Source: a virus | DNA length: 49,049 nucleotides | IMG/VR virus record: IMGVR_UViG_3300024346_000110 | Span: 1 to 49,049 of that record | Strand: one strand, 5' to 3' | Shown here: positions 6,925 to 13,994 of the stretch, piece after piece | Layout of the letters: every line of letters starts with the position of its first letter | How positions within the stretch are numbered: position 1 is the stretch's first letter | Made by a program: the position numbers and the translations under genes | Notes under the pieces: generated by a model | The model's input: only the letters and a program-made list of their open reading frames with translations | What the model was told of the DNA's origin: nothing | The model's database searches: none

Positions 6925-7267
6925 CAGACAGTTTGATTCAGGAGCACAAAGAGATACCGGTGATGGTAAGTTACGCATGAGCTTGTTACCACAACAAGAA
7001 ATGAAACGTGTGTTGAAGAGATATCTAGATGGTGCAGAAAAATATGGTGAGAACAACTGGATGAAGGGCATGCCGTTGAGTGTGTATTTTGACTGCGCGC
7101 ATCGGCATCTTGAGGCTTGGTGGCGGGGTGAAGATTCAGAAGACCATGCTGCAGCTGTGGTGTGGAACATATTATGTGCTATGCATACAGAAACACGAGC
7201 TTCAGAATCAGGTACATCTTCAGAAGAATATCAACTGGATGACCGTACTAAATATCCAAAAGATTAG
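6905..7267 (+). CDS. dATP/dGTP diphosphohydrolase-like protein (DUF5664 family)
   Basis: A 120-residue protein carrying the hallmark pattern of this small phage family: DTGDGKLRMSLLPQQEMKRV, then LDGAEKYGENNWMKG, then YFDCAHRHLEAWWRGED and a final helix HAAAVVWNILCAM. The pattern K-Y-G-x-x-N-W and R-H-L-x-A-W-W-x-G-E-D matches proteins annotated as dATP/dGTP diphosphohydrolases (all-alpha, MazG-like) that hydrolyse dNTPs to dNMPs. The Glu/Asp residues would bind Mg2+. The protein is cytoplasmic. In this operon it may tune the deoxyguanosine nucleotide pool, which is inference. The family is also common in phages without modified DNA. Confidence 0.75.
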   Translation: MKREKNNRQFDSGAQRDTGDGKLRMSLLPQQEMKRVLKRYLDGAEKYGENNWMKGMPLSVYFDCAHRHLEAWWRGEDSEDHAAAVVWNILCAMHTETRASESGTSSEEYQLDDRTKYPKD

Positions 7268-7296
7268 TGGATAATATCTTCTAGATAGGATATAAT
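7268..7296 (+). promoter_or_regulatory. Sigma70-like internal promoter
   Basis: TGGATA (7268-7273), a 17-base spacer and TATAAT (7291-7296), followed by ATG at 7302. It is a second host-type promoter inside the operon, placed in its only sizeable gene gap, and again would give a nearly leaderless message for the kinase-queF pair. Confidence 0.5.
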
Positions 7297-7301
7297 GTGG
7301 T

Positions 7302-7895
7302 ATGTTAATTAGTTTCACAGGTGCACAATGCACAGGTAAGACAACACTATTAAAGGAGTGTATGTCTAAGTTTCAAGAAGGAGAACATTTCTTTCAATGG
7401 AATTTTGTTAATGAGGTCACAAGAAAGGTCAAACGTAGTGGGTTTTCGATTAATGAACAAGGTGATAATACAACACAACTACACATATTAAGCGAACATT
7501 TAATCAACCACACACAATCTGTAGGTAACACGATGTTGGATAGATGTATATTAGATGGTTATGTATATTCATGTTATCTGGCATCCAGAGGTATAGTAGA
7601 CGAGTGGGTTTGTGAGTATGCAGGCAATTTGATGAACGAGTTGGTCGGGAGATTGGATCATATCTTTTACACACAACCAGAAGATATACAACTTGTTGAT
7701 GACGGAGAGAGGAGCCTAGATCATGATTTTAGGCAAGGCATAATTGATAGATATGAGGAACTATTCGATAAAAAATATTTTTGGTACAACAAGATAGTCA
7801 GATTATATGGCGATGAACAAGAGCGTATGCTAACAATTTTACAAACAATAAATGAACATGACAACAGCAACATTAGACAACTCCAGAATATCTAA
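7302..7895 (+). CDS. P-loop kinase/ATPase (NadR-like, AAA_28 type)
   Basis: A 197-residue protein beginning with a textbook Walker A (FTGAQCTGKTTLL, residues 4-16). NEVTRKV is followed later by TMLDRCILDGYVYS, the D-R lid or Walker B strand of nucleoside and ribosylnicotinamide kinases. This pattern matches small AAA_28/NadR-kinase-like proteins widespread in T4-like phages. The expected activity is ATP-dependent phosphorylation of a nucleoside or nucleotide in the cytoplasm, but the substrate cannot be read from the sequence. It overlaps queF by 44 bases and may share the promoter at 7268-7296. A kinase for a modified deoxynucleoside is possible but unsupported. Confidence 0.8.
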   Translation: MLISFTGAQCTGKTTLLKECMSKFQEGEHFFQWNFVNEVTRKVKRSGFSINEQGDNTTQLHILSEHLINHTQSVGNTMLDRCILDGYVYSCYLASRGIVDEWVCEYAGNLMNELVGRLDHIFYTQPEDIQLVDDGERSLDHDFRQGIIDRYEELFDKKYFWYNKIVRLYGDEQERMLTILQTINEHDNSNIRQLQNI

Positions 7896-8796
7896 ACATC
7901 TAGGACAGGTATCACAGTACAAAGATCAATACGACTCATCGTTACTTGTTAGTGAACCCAGACAGAACAACAGAACGCATCTTGATATCAGTGATGATAA
8001 TTTACCATTTGTAGGGTATGATACATGGAATGCATATGAAGTAAGTGCACTCACTAACAATGGATTGCCAGTTGCAGGTGTTGCAAAGATTGTTTATCCA
8101 TGCAATAACAAGTATATCGTTGAGAGCAAAAGTATAAAACTATATTTCAACTCATTTAATATGTATAAGTGTGGTGACCAGCCGGTAGATGTGTTGGATT
8201 TTATTGACAAAAAGGCATCAGAAGACTTATCTAAACTCCTAGGAGCAATTGTTCACGTGCACACTCATCCAGCGAGCTTCAGAGCTAAGGGAGATCAAGT
8301 TTTGGATCCATTTCAATATACCACTTTAGAGGACACATTCTCTCAAGAGGAACTAGGTAAGATGCATTTGGATACATATAGTGAGACTCCAGAATTACTC
8401 TCATTAGAAGAGTCTAGTAAAAAAGGTGTGATGTCAGAGGAGGTTCGATGGCACAGTAGTTTGCTTAAAAGCAATTGTAGGGTAACTAGCCAACCAGATT
8501 GGGGTGATGTTTATATAATGTATAAAGCTCAAACTCATGTATGTCCGGAGAGCTTGTTAGCTTACATCATATCATTCAGAGACGAGTGTCATTTCCATGA
8601 AGAAATTTGTGAGACTATATATAAACGATTACATGACGCTCTATCACCAGAAGAGTTAGTTGTTACATGTTTATATGCAAGACGTGGTGGTATTGACATC
8701 AATCCTGTACGTGCTTCGAATACTGCCTTGATCGCACGTGAGTGTCAAGATCTCGTGGACCCTTTTGTAATGCATGTGAAGACAGCAAAGCAATAA
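7852..8796 (+). CDS. queF: QueF, NADPH-dependent 7-cyano-7-deazaguanine (preQ0) reductase
   Basis: A 314-residue protein of the bimodular E. coli-type QueF family, somewhat longer than the usual 280 aa because of an acidic insert at about 145-190. The first half has LGQVSQYKDQYDSSLL, VGYDTWNAYEVS and the diagnostic ESKSIKLY motif (about 91-98, NADPH binding). The second half has LLKSNCRVTSQPDWG with the nucleophilic Cys (about 209) and Asp (about 216), FHEEICE (His/Glu about 249-250, substrate binding) and RRGGIDINP. QueF reduces preQ0 to preQ1, the last step before base exchange in the queuosine route. With dpdA and dpdN it points to preQ1-type DNA modification. ATG 7858 is an alternative start. 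A terminator facing the opposite way follows. Confidence 0.95.
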   Translation: MNMTTATLDNSRISKHLGQVSQYKDQYDSSLLVSEPRQNNRTHLDISDDNLPFVGYDTWNAYEVSALTNNGLPVAGVAKIVYPCNNKYIVESKSIKLYFNSFNMYKCGDQPVDVLDFIDKKASEDLSKLLGAIVHVHTHPASFRAKGDQVLDPFQYTTLEDTFSQEELGKMHLDTYSETPELLSLEESSKKGVMSEEVRWHSSLLKSNCRVTSQPDWGDVYIMYKAQTHVCPESLLAYIISFRDECHFHEEICETIYKRLHDALSPEELVVTCLYARRGGIDINPVRASNTALIARECQDLVDPFVMHVKTAKQ

Positions 8797-8800
8797 GCAC

Positions 8801-8840
8801 AAAAAAAACGACTCACCAGCATCACCTGTGAGAGTCGAAA
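8801..8840 (-). terminator. Rho-independent terminator of the virion transcript
   Basis: On the minus strand, CGACTCTCAC pairs with GTGAGTCG (a short bulge in one arm), followed by a run of eight T. It lies about 60 bases past the gp23 stop and between the convergent queF and capsid genes. Confidence 0.8.
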
Positions 8841-8900
8841 AATTGTTTTTATCACCGGATGTATCATTTCACCGGTTGTTGAGTTGCATCTAACTAATGA

Positions 8901-10334
8901 TCAGAAGTACACCGACTGAGTGCCGGGTGTGAACGATTCACCTAAGTCTGAGATTACGATAACGTGGTAGTAAAGATCTGCACCAAAGATGTTGTCTACA
9001 ACACCATAACGTGTTAATAGTCCAACTCGTGGAGCAAAATCATTAGGACCAACCGTGCGCTGTACCATCACTGGGATGTACGGACAATAAATGATACCTG
9101 TGTCGTAAAACTCAGGTCCTTTATAACCCAATAGAATGTACTCGAGGCGAGTTTCGCCTCGTTTACCATCTTCATATTGTGCTTCAGTCCGGGTGTCGCG
9201 ATATACATTAAACCTTCCACCAAGATTCCCAACACGAGCAATTCCTACTGGTTGGGTGTTTACATTGCCTTGAACCTGCATCCACTGAAATTCAGGGAGC
9301 ATTTCAAGAATCGCACAAACACGAGGTGTAGCAACTAAAAAGTTAGCAGCACCACGACGATTGCGGATAGCGATACGATTCGCTTCAACAATGATCTTAG
9401 CATAAAGGTCACGATTACGTTCGGCCATCCAACGTCCGTCTGCGCTTGCGGGGCTCCAGGTGCTAACACCTTTTCCAGCTCCAGCATTTGCAGCTACTTG
9501 AACCATCCTCATGAGCATTTCCCGGTCGATTTCGGCCTGAATTTCATACGACATAGCGTTTGTCAATTCAGTATCGATATCAATACCGTTCATGTTCTTA
9601 AGGTCTTGTTCAAGTTCAACACTCCAACGAGCAGCAAGTCTACGAGTTCCAGCTTCAACAGCAGTCTTTTCAAATGAAACGACCATCTGTGGAATATTAC
9701 CGGTTAGCTCATAGTCTTTGAGCAACTTCGCAACTCCAGCATCTTCATCGATAAAATCGATTCCTGCTCCACCGCTCAATGCGGCAGATGATGCTCCGGT
9801 GAAACGTGTATCAAGAGTTTGATACCCTGCTTCAGTCCCGTCATTTGTGCGAGGTTGTCCATCGTTACCGACTACAGAACTTCCGTACGTGTGTCCGTCG
9901 ATTCCTGTCGATCCGAGACTTTCAGTCTCGTACTTGTAACGCATTGCAAAAGCGAGTCCAACTGGACCGCTCATGGGTTGAACGCCTACGATCTCATTAG
10001 TGATAAGTTCAGGGAATGTACGACGAATCATTGGGATCAAGATCTTGGGCAGACGGCTATCTCCTGTGGCGTAATGATCTCCTGTTGGAGAAGATTGTCC
10101 ACCGAGCTGTCCGAAAGAACTGCCTCCACCAAGAGCACCACCAGCATACGAATTTTCTCTTAAGCACCAATTCTCTTGATTTTCCAAGAGAATCGCGGTG
10201 TTTAGGCGAGAGTGATCGTCTGTGATAGCCTTGACGTTGTCAGAACTGTAGTCCAAAACTGGAGCCCATTTTTCAAGAAGCACTCCTGCGCGTTCTTGAT
10301 CGATATATGATTGTGCGGGTTTTACCTGTGACAT
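8901..10334 (-). CDS. gp23: Major capsid protein (T4 gp23-like)
   Basis: A 477-residue protein aligning along its length with T4 gp23. Landmarks are RRTFPELITNEIVGVQPMSGPVG, SVELEQDLKNMNGIDIDTEL, EIQAEIDREM, FNVYRDT, ILLGYKGPEFYDTGIIYCPY and VGLLTRYGVVDNIFGADLYYH. It forms the hexamers of the head. The N-terminal approximately 60 residues are a helical propeptide ending WCLRE-NSYAGG. The LxE at 58-60 matches the gp21 cleavage consensus, so mature capsid protein probably begins at Asn61. A good ribosome site (AAGGAAA) and a TATAATAA box lie upstream, consistent with high expression. It is the last gene of the long minus-strand block and is followed by a terminator. It is slightly shorter than T4 gp23 (521 aa). 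Confidence 0.95.
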   Translation of the reverse strand: MSQVKPAQSYIDQERAGVLLEKWAPVLDYSSDNVKAITDDHSRLNTAILLENQENWCLRENSYAGGALGGGSSFGQLGGQSSPTGDHYATGDSRLPKILIPMIRRTFPELITNEIVGVQPMSGPVGLAFAMRYKYETESLGSTGIDGHTYGSSVVGNDGQPRTNDGTEAGYQTLDTRFTGASSAALSGGAGIDFIDEDAGVAKLLKDYELTGNIPQMVVSFEKTAVEAGTRRLAARWSVELEQDLKNMNGIDIDTELTNAMSYEIQAEIDREMLMRMVQVAANAGAGKGVSTWSPASADGRWMAERNRDLYAKIIVEANRIAIRNRRGAANFLVATPRVCAILEMLPEFQWMQVQGNVNTQPVGIARVGNLGGRFNVYRDTRTEAQYEDGKRGETRLEYILLGYKGPEFYDTGIIYCPYIPVMVQRTVGPNDFAPRVGLLTRYGVVDNIFGADLYYHVIVISDLGESFTPGTQSVYF

Positions 10335-10354
10335 ATTTCTAATGTTTCCTTTTC

Positions 10355-10362
10355 TTATTATA
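10355..10362 (-). promoter_or_regulatory. Promoter box upstream of the capsid gene (TATAATAA)
   Basis: TATAATAA on the minus strand lies 20 bases before ATG 10334, with AAGGAAA between. It could be a variant of the late octamer or a sigma70 -10 box. Unlike most promoters here it leaves room for a ribosome-binding site, as expected for the most abundant protein. Confidence 0.45.
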
Positions 10363-10388
10363 ACTCAGGCTTATTGCCTCAACGTTGA

Positions 10389-11318
10389 TTACCACCGGGT
10401 GAGTTCACCCATGTAGTTATCAAAAAGTCCTCTATCCTGCATACTATCAGGATTTGTTTGTTCAATTTGCTGTTCGACGCTCTCACTAACAACATGTTTC
10501 TTGCCCTGTACAGGACGGTCAGCAATCTTTTTAGATTGTGTTGCTTGTTGCTTTAGTTCGGTCATTTTATCAGCTTCTGTCTTTTCGAACATATCTAATG
10601 TGTATTGATAGTTCTCTTTTATAAATTTTACACTCTTGCCATCTAATACTTTATATATGTGTCTCTTTTTGGATGAAGGTAAACCTTCTGTGAGTCTCTC
10701 TAGTGCTAGATTTGCTTCTTTTTTGTTGATCGACTCTCTTAGTACTCGATTCTCCTCTGTCAACTTACTATTTACAGCGGATGCTTCGTCTATCTGTCTT
10801 TTTCCATCAATGACAGCATCACGTACATGATCGCTTGCTAGCGCACTGTCAATACTTAAATTTTTTCTCAATCCCTCTAAAATTGTGACGGCATGTCTGT
10901 TTTTAACTGCTTCTCGTATGTCTTTGGTTGGTACAGCCTTTTCTACATATAAGTCGAGATAGTTACTAATATTATCTATCAAGCTCTCCTTAAACATGTT
11001 TGCATCACCATTCATGTCATTCTTGAATTTCTTAACAATTTGTATCAATTTGTCAGAATGTATTCTATCGAGTGATTCTACTACCTTATGTAATTTAGAG
11101 GTATGGTCGGAATCGATTGCTTCTAACAATCTCTCCAATTTGATAGCATGAGCTTCATCTTGCTCAACTAGCGCTTTCTCTACGCGCAGTGCTGCTAGTT
11201 CATCTGCTTTGTTTGATACAGATTCATTAAAAGCGGTTTCAATTTCTTGTAGCACTTCCTCAGATAATACATCAGATGCAACTTTTCTTAATTGTTCGGT
11301 TATTGTGTTATCACTCAT
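10389..11318 (-). CDS. gp22: Prohead core scaffolding protein (gp22-like)
   Basis: A 309-residue, very charged and almost entirely helical protein with long heptad stretches (LVEQDEAHAIKLERLLEAID, ESINKKEANLALERLTEGLP). It lacks membrane segments and has few aromatic residues, as expected for a scaffold. Its place between the gp21 protease and gp23 is exactly that of T4 gene 22. The scaffold forms the inner core of the prohead and is later cut by gp21. Several L/I-x-E sites that gp21 could cut are present, for example LLEAID. It starts in an ATGA overlap with a small core peptide gene and has its own late octamer 10 bases upstream. T4 gp22 is 269 aa. Confidence 0.85.
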   Translation of the reverse strand: MSDNTITEQLRKVASDVLSEEVLQEIETAFNESVSNKADELAALRVEKALVEQDEAHAIKLERLLEAIDSDHTSKLHKVVESLDRIHSDKLIQIVKKFKNDMNGDANMFKESLIDNISNYLDLYVEKAVPTKDIREAVKNRHAVTILEGLRKNLSIDSALASDHVRDAVIDGKRQIDEASAVNSKLTEENRVLRESINKKEANLALERLTEGLPSSKKRHIYKVLDGKSVKFIKENYQYTLDMFEKTEADKMTELKQQATQSKKIADRPVQGKKHVVSESVEQQIEQTNPDSMQDRGLFDNYMGELTRW

Positions 11319-11476
11319 CGTTTAAAAATATTTATGTTCTTGTACTTACTTATTTTATTAATCAGCTTATTTTCTACAGTTTTTTGTAAACTCTTACTGG
11401 CTGCTGCGTAATTTTTTTCACTCAAACTCTTAATAAAATTGGTGATTTCTGCTCTATTTTTGTCTTCGCTGTTCAT
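11315..11476 (-). CDS. Small prohead-core-like peptide between gp21 and gp22
   Basis: A 53-residue frame starting MNSEDKNRAEITNFIKSL and ending KYKNINIFKR, flanked by ATGA overlaps with gp21 (upstream) and gp22 (downstream), so it is almost certainly translated. It is basic and helical, with ITNFIKSLSEKNYAAASKSL and VENKLINKI segments. T4 has two small core proteins (gp67, gp68) next to gp21 and gp22. Small genes of this form lie in the same place in other T4-like phages. Sequence similarity to either cannot be claimed, so the assignment rests on position and character. The gp22 late octamer lies inside its 3' end. Confidence 0.75.
   Translation of the reverse strand: MNSEDKNRAEITNFIKSLSEKNYAAASKSLQKTVENKLINKISKYKNINIFKR
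11329..11336 (-). promoter_or_regulatory. Late promoter octamer (CATAAATA)
   Basis: CATAAATA on the minus strand, 10 bases upstream of the gp22-like start and inside the small core gene. It could boost scaffold expression relative to the protease. Confidence 0.55.
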
Positions 11477-12153
11477 TTAATTTTTATTGCCTCTATAAAT
11501 TCGAGTATGTTTTGCTTGATATATGTTTCAACGTCTTTACGTGGTAGGTCGGAGAGTCCTAGCTCAAGATTATGATAAGCTTCCTCATATTCACCGAATG
11601 TATTCAATACATATTGCTTACTCTCTAAAATGCCATTAACAAATGCTTCACCGAAACTCGGATCTGCTACACAGTCTATCGCTACCAGTCTCATATTCTT
11701 AACATGACTAACATCAGAACCACCTTCATTAACAAGTTTTCCTAAAGATCTAGTGCTCATCCCAACACTACAACCATCTCGGATTAACGATCTGACAATC
11801 ATACCGGTTGGTGTTGATAATACCTTTGATTTACCAATATAGACGTTAGGATTACCTTTAGAGGGCTTGAGTTCAGTCACAAGATGGCATGCTCGCTCGA
11901 GATCTACATCTGCACTTGTGGGGTGATTTAACTCTCCTAATGCTCTTTTCGTGTTTATCATTTGCTCATTGTACCTCTTAACTTCAATCAACATTTCCTT
12001 CTCACAGTATATACGTTGATTTTTGTTTTTCTCTTTTGCCATCGCATAAGGTCCTTTTATATATACATCTGGATCTGTATTATTATTTTTCTCTTCTATA
12101 ATATATTCAAATTCAGAAGGATCGGTTGTTTCAACTAATAGTTTCGCGTGCAT
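11473..12153 (-). CDS. gp21: Prohead core maturation protease (T4 gp21-like)
   Basis: A 226-residue serine protease of the T4 prohead protease family (MEROPS S77). The catalytic His lies in GELNHPTS (His77) and the nucleophilic Ser in SVGMSTRSLG (Ser133), with the typical CHLVTELK strand between them and AIDCVADPSFGEAF after. T4 gp21 has the same elements at His85 and Ser140 in 212 residues. The enzyme sits in the scaffold core, cuts core proteins and capsid protein at L/I-x-E sites and destroys itself during maturation. It is followed by overlapping core-peptide and gp22 genes and preceded by a late octamer. Confidence 0.92.
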   Translation of the reverse strand: MHAKLLVETTDPSEFEYIIEEKNNNTDPDVYIKGPYAMAKEKNKNQRIYCEKEMLIEVKRYNEQMINTKRALGELNHPTSADVDLERACHLVTELKPSKGNPNVYIGKSKVLSTPTGMIVRSLIRDGCSVGMSTRSLGKLVNEGGSDVSHVKNMRLVAIDCVADPSFGEAFVNGILESKQYVLNTFGEYEEAYHNLELGLSDLPRKDVETYIKQNILEFIEAIKIK

Positions 12154-12163
12154 GATTATTAAG

Positions 12164-12171
12164 TATTTATG
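12164..12171 (-). promoter_or_regulatory. Late promoter octamer (CATAAATA)
   Basis: CATAAATA on the minus strand, 10 bases before the gp21 ATG. It lies in the 37-base gap between the gp4-like gene and gp21. Confidence 0.6.
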
Positions 12172-12190
12172 CTTCTCGGGAGAATTTCTA

Positions 12191-12661
12191 CTACCTAGTA
12201 AATAAGTTAAATTGTTTTTCTGTAACTAACTGAAATATATAACCATTCTTATCAGCCCAATCCTTGGCAGCGATCCATTTTGCTTGATTTGTCTGCCACG
12301 TATAATTTTCATGTATGATTGTACTTCTCTTTTTATTTCCATGATTTACAGGTGGTATTGTTTGTTTGTATGGCTTTATCTCGATTAGATATTTAACTAG
12401 TTTATCTTTACCTTCACGTATGAATACCGTGTTATCTACAATATATTTATGTAGTTTACCATCCACTGGAGATATATACGGTATGTAAACATTCTCACTC
12501 GTCCACTGCTCCACATGTGGATTTCGATCACACCACCGGAAGAACTTCAACTCCCAACTACTTAAATATTTTGGATTCTTACTACCCTTATACTTGTGTC
12601 TGTTCACGGGTTTATATACACCCTGTCTGTACTCCTTGTATTTCTTATACGGCTTCTTCAC
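12191..12661 (-). CDS. gp4: Head completion protein (T4 gp4-like)
   Basis: A 156-residue basic protein that matches T4 gp4. Landmarks are YLSSWELKFFRWCDRNPHVEQW, then SENVYIPYISPVDGKLHKYIVDN and LIEIKPYKQ. In T4 the equivalents are SSWECKFMYFCD, IPYIKPTDGKIHRY and LEIKPKAQ. The E...D...EIK arrangement is that of a restriction-endonuclease-like (TnsA-type) fold, and the protein is thought to trim or protect packaged DNA ends as heads are completed. The start is GTG, overlapping the preceding stop as GTGA. It follows the SNase-like gene, so two nuclease-like proteins are coupled in the neck operon. Confidence 0.88.
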   Translation of the reverse strand: MKKPYKKYKEYRQGVYKPVNRHKYKGSKNPKYLSSWELKFFRWCDRNPHVEQWTSENVYIPYISPVDGKLHKYIVDNTVFIREGKDKLVKYLIEIKPYKQTIPPVNHGNKKRSTIIHENYTWQTNQAKWIAAKDWADKNGYIFQLVTEKQFNLFTR

Positions 12662-13002
12662 CTCATGTATACTACAGCATGTCCTTCTTCAACTAACAGA
12701 TCATTTATACTTGTATCAAAGTCTCTCTCAAACAGAACACCGATACATCTTCCGAATTTTCCTTGGTCCACTGATTTTAAATACAATTCATTATTTTGAG
12801 ATTTAACAATCTCTATTAATCTCTCTTTAGCTGCAAGGCCTTTTATTTTCTCTTGTTTGTCTCTAGTACGTGTTTCTGGTGTATTTATACCATACAATCT
12901 TATTATCTTTTTGAGCTTGATGTTAAATCCTAGGTCAATTTCAGCATCAATAGTATCACCATCAATTACACGTATGACTTTAATTGTATAAATGTAATCC
13001 AT
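12658..13002 (-). CDS. Staphylococcal nuclease-like (SNase) protein
   Basis: A 114-residue minimal SNase domain (thermonuclease family). It has VIRVIDGDTIDAEI with the Ca2+-binding Asp (about 16), IIRLYGINTPET with Arg35 and Glu43, and GKFGRCIGVLF with the second catalytic Arg (about 85). These match Asp21, Arg35, Glu43 and Arg87 of the staphylococcal enzyme, so activity against DNA or RNA is expected. No signal peptide is visible, so it acts in the cytoplasm or in the virion. Start and stop overlap the neck gene (TGATG) and the gp4 gene (GTGA), so it is translated with head-completion proteins. A role in DNA-end trimming or host-DNA breakdown is possible. Confidence 0.88.
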   Translation of the reverse strand: MDYIYTIKVIRVIDGDTIDAEIDLGFNIKLKKIIRLYGINTPETRTRDKQEKIKGLAAKERLIEIVKSQNNELYLKSVDQGKFGRCIGVLFERDFDTSINDLLVEEGHAVVYMR

Positions 13003-13994
13003 CAGCCTACGAAAAAGAGTGGTGGTTGACCATCACCAAAACCTGGTACACCTTCATATAATTTTGTCTCAAGCTTTTCTTTCTCTTGATTACCCTCAGA
13101 TAACAACTCACTATAATTCGGCACACCACCGCCAAATAAATTTGTACCACTATATTTTCCACGAATTCGACCAATTACAATTTTTGTCAATGCGAGAGTG
13201 TATTGATATACCCACTGTTCACTTACTAACTGATGCACAGGTCTCTCGACATATGCTCCAACAATACCATAAAAGTGCGTCCTCCTAGCACCACCACCTG
13301 GCTCAGGTGTTAGAAACATTGTTTGTGTGCGATCATCAAATCTATAGTAGTAGTCTTGTGATAGCAATTTTCTTCGTGTGTCAAGCCAATTTTTCATCGT
13401 AAACCAACTTATCAAGTCAAAACCATATTTACCTAAGGCATAACTAAAATATGTTTGTTGTGCTAATGTTTGCTCTAATGTGAATAATGTATTTATACCA
13501 CTACTACTACCCTCTTCAAACGCGAAAAGGTCTATAACCTTTCTGTAATTGTCAGTCAAGTAATCATAACCTCTCATCGATGGATTTCCATCTTTGTATG
13601 ATACTGCAAAGTTCTTAGGGCTTTCACCTATTGTACTTTTTCCTACCTCATATAAATCTGTATCTAATGTAGCCACATCATCACTTGGTGTTGATGTTTT
13701 GAGTTGCTCTGTTGCAGTAAACAAAACATCCATTCGAAGACCTTTACCAGGTTCATACAACCGAGAGTTGAATGTCAAGAGCTCTTCTGTGTAACCAGCG
13801 AACTTGCTGAACATTTCGATCGCGATGCTGATATTTTCAAATACTTGATTTTGGTGTGCTTCTATGTTTATCTGCGGATAGCCGAGTGTGTATGCTATAC
13901 GAGTCGCGAGCTTCTCGTAGGAGTCTACTATAGGATTTAAATTGGTACTATAAAATGCGCTCAGTGGTTTTGTTGGTATAGATTCTTGACTCAT
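13002..13994 (-). CDS. gp13: Neck protein (T4 gp13-like)
   Basis: A 330-residue protein. Residues about 25-80 match the start of T4 gp13: an amphipathic helix (YEKLATRIAYTLGYPQINIEA), H-x-N-Q-V-F-E-N-I-S-I-A-I-E-M-F, then a beta region. gp13 (309 aa in T4) joins gp14 to seal the head and receive the tail. The C-terminal half has aromatic segments (FGFDLISWF-like, FYGIVGAYVERPVHQLV) consistent with neck proteins. It overlaps the 637 aa fibre gene upstream (ATGA) and the SNase gene downstream (TGATG). gp14 was not recognised in the window. Similarity is moderate, so another neck protein cannot be excluded. Confidence 0.75.
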   Translation of the reverse strand: MSQESIPTKPLSAFYSTNLNPIVDSYEKLATRIAYTLGYPQINIEAHQNQVFENISIAIEMFSKFAGYTEELLTFNSRLYEPGKGLRMDVLFTATEQLKTSTPSDDVATLDTDLYEVGKSTIGESPKNFAVSYKDGNPSMRGYDYLTDNYRKVIDLFAFEEGSSSGINTLFTLEQTLAQQTYFSYALGKYGFDLISWFTMKNWLDTRRKLLSQDYYYRFDDRTQTMFLTPEPGGGARRTHFYGIVGAYVERPVHQLVSEQWVYQYTLALTKIVIGRIRGKYSGTNLFGGGVPNYSELLSEGNQEKEKLETKLYEGVPGFGDGQPPLFFVG

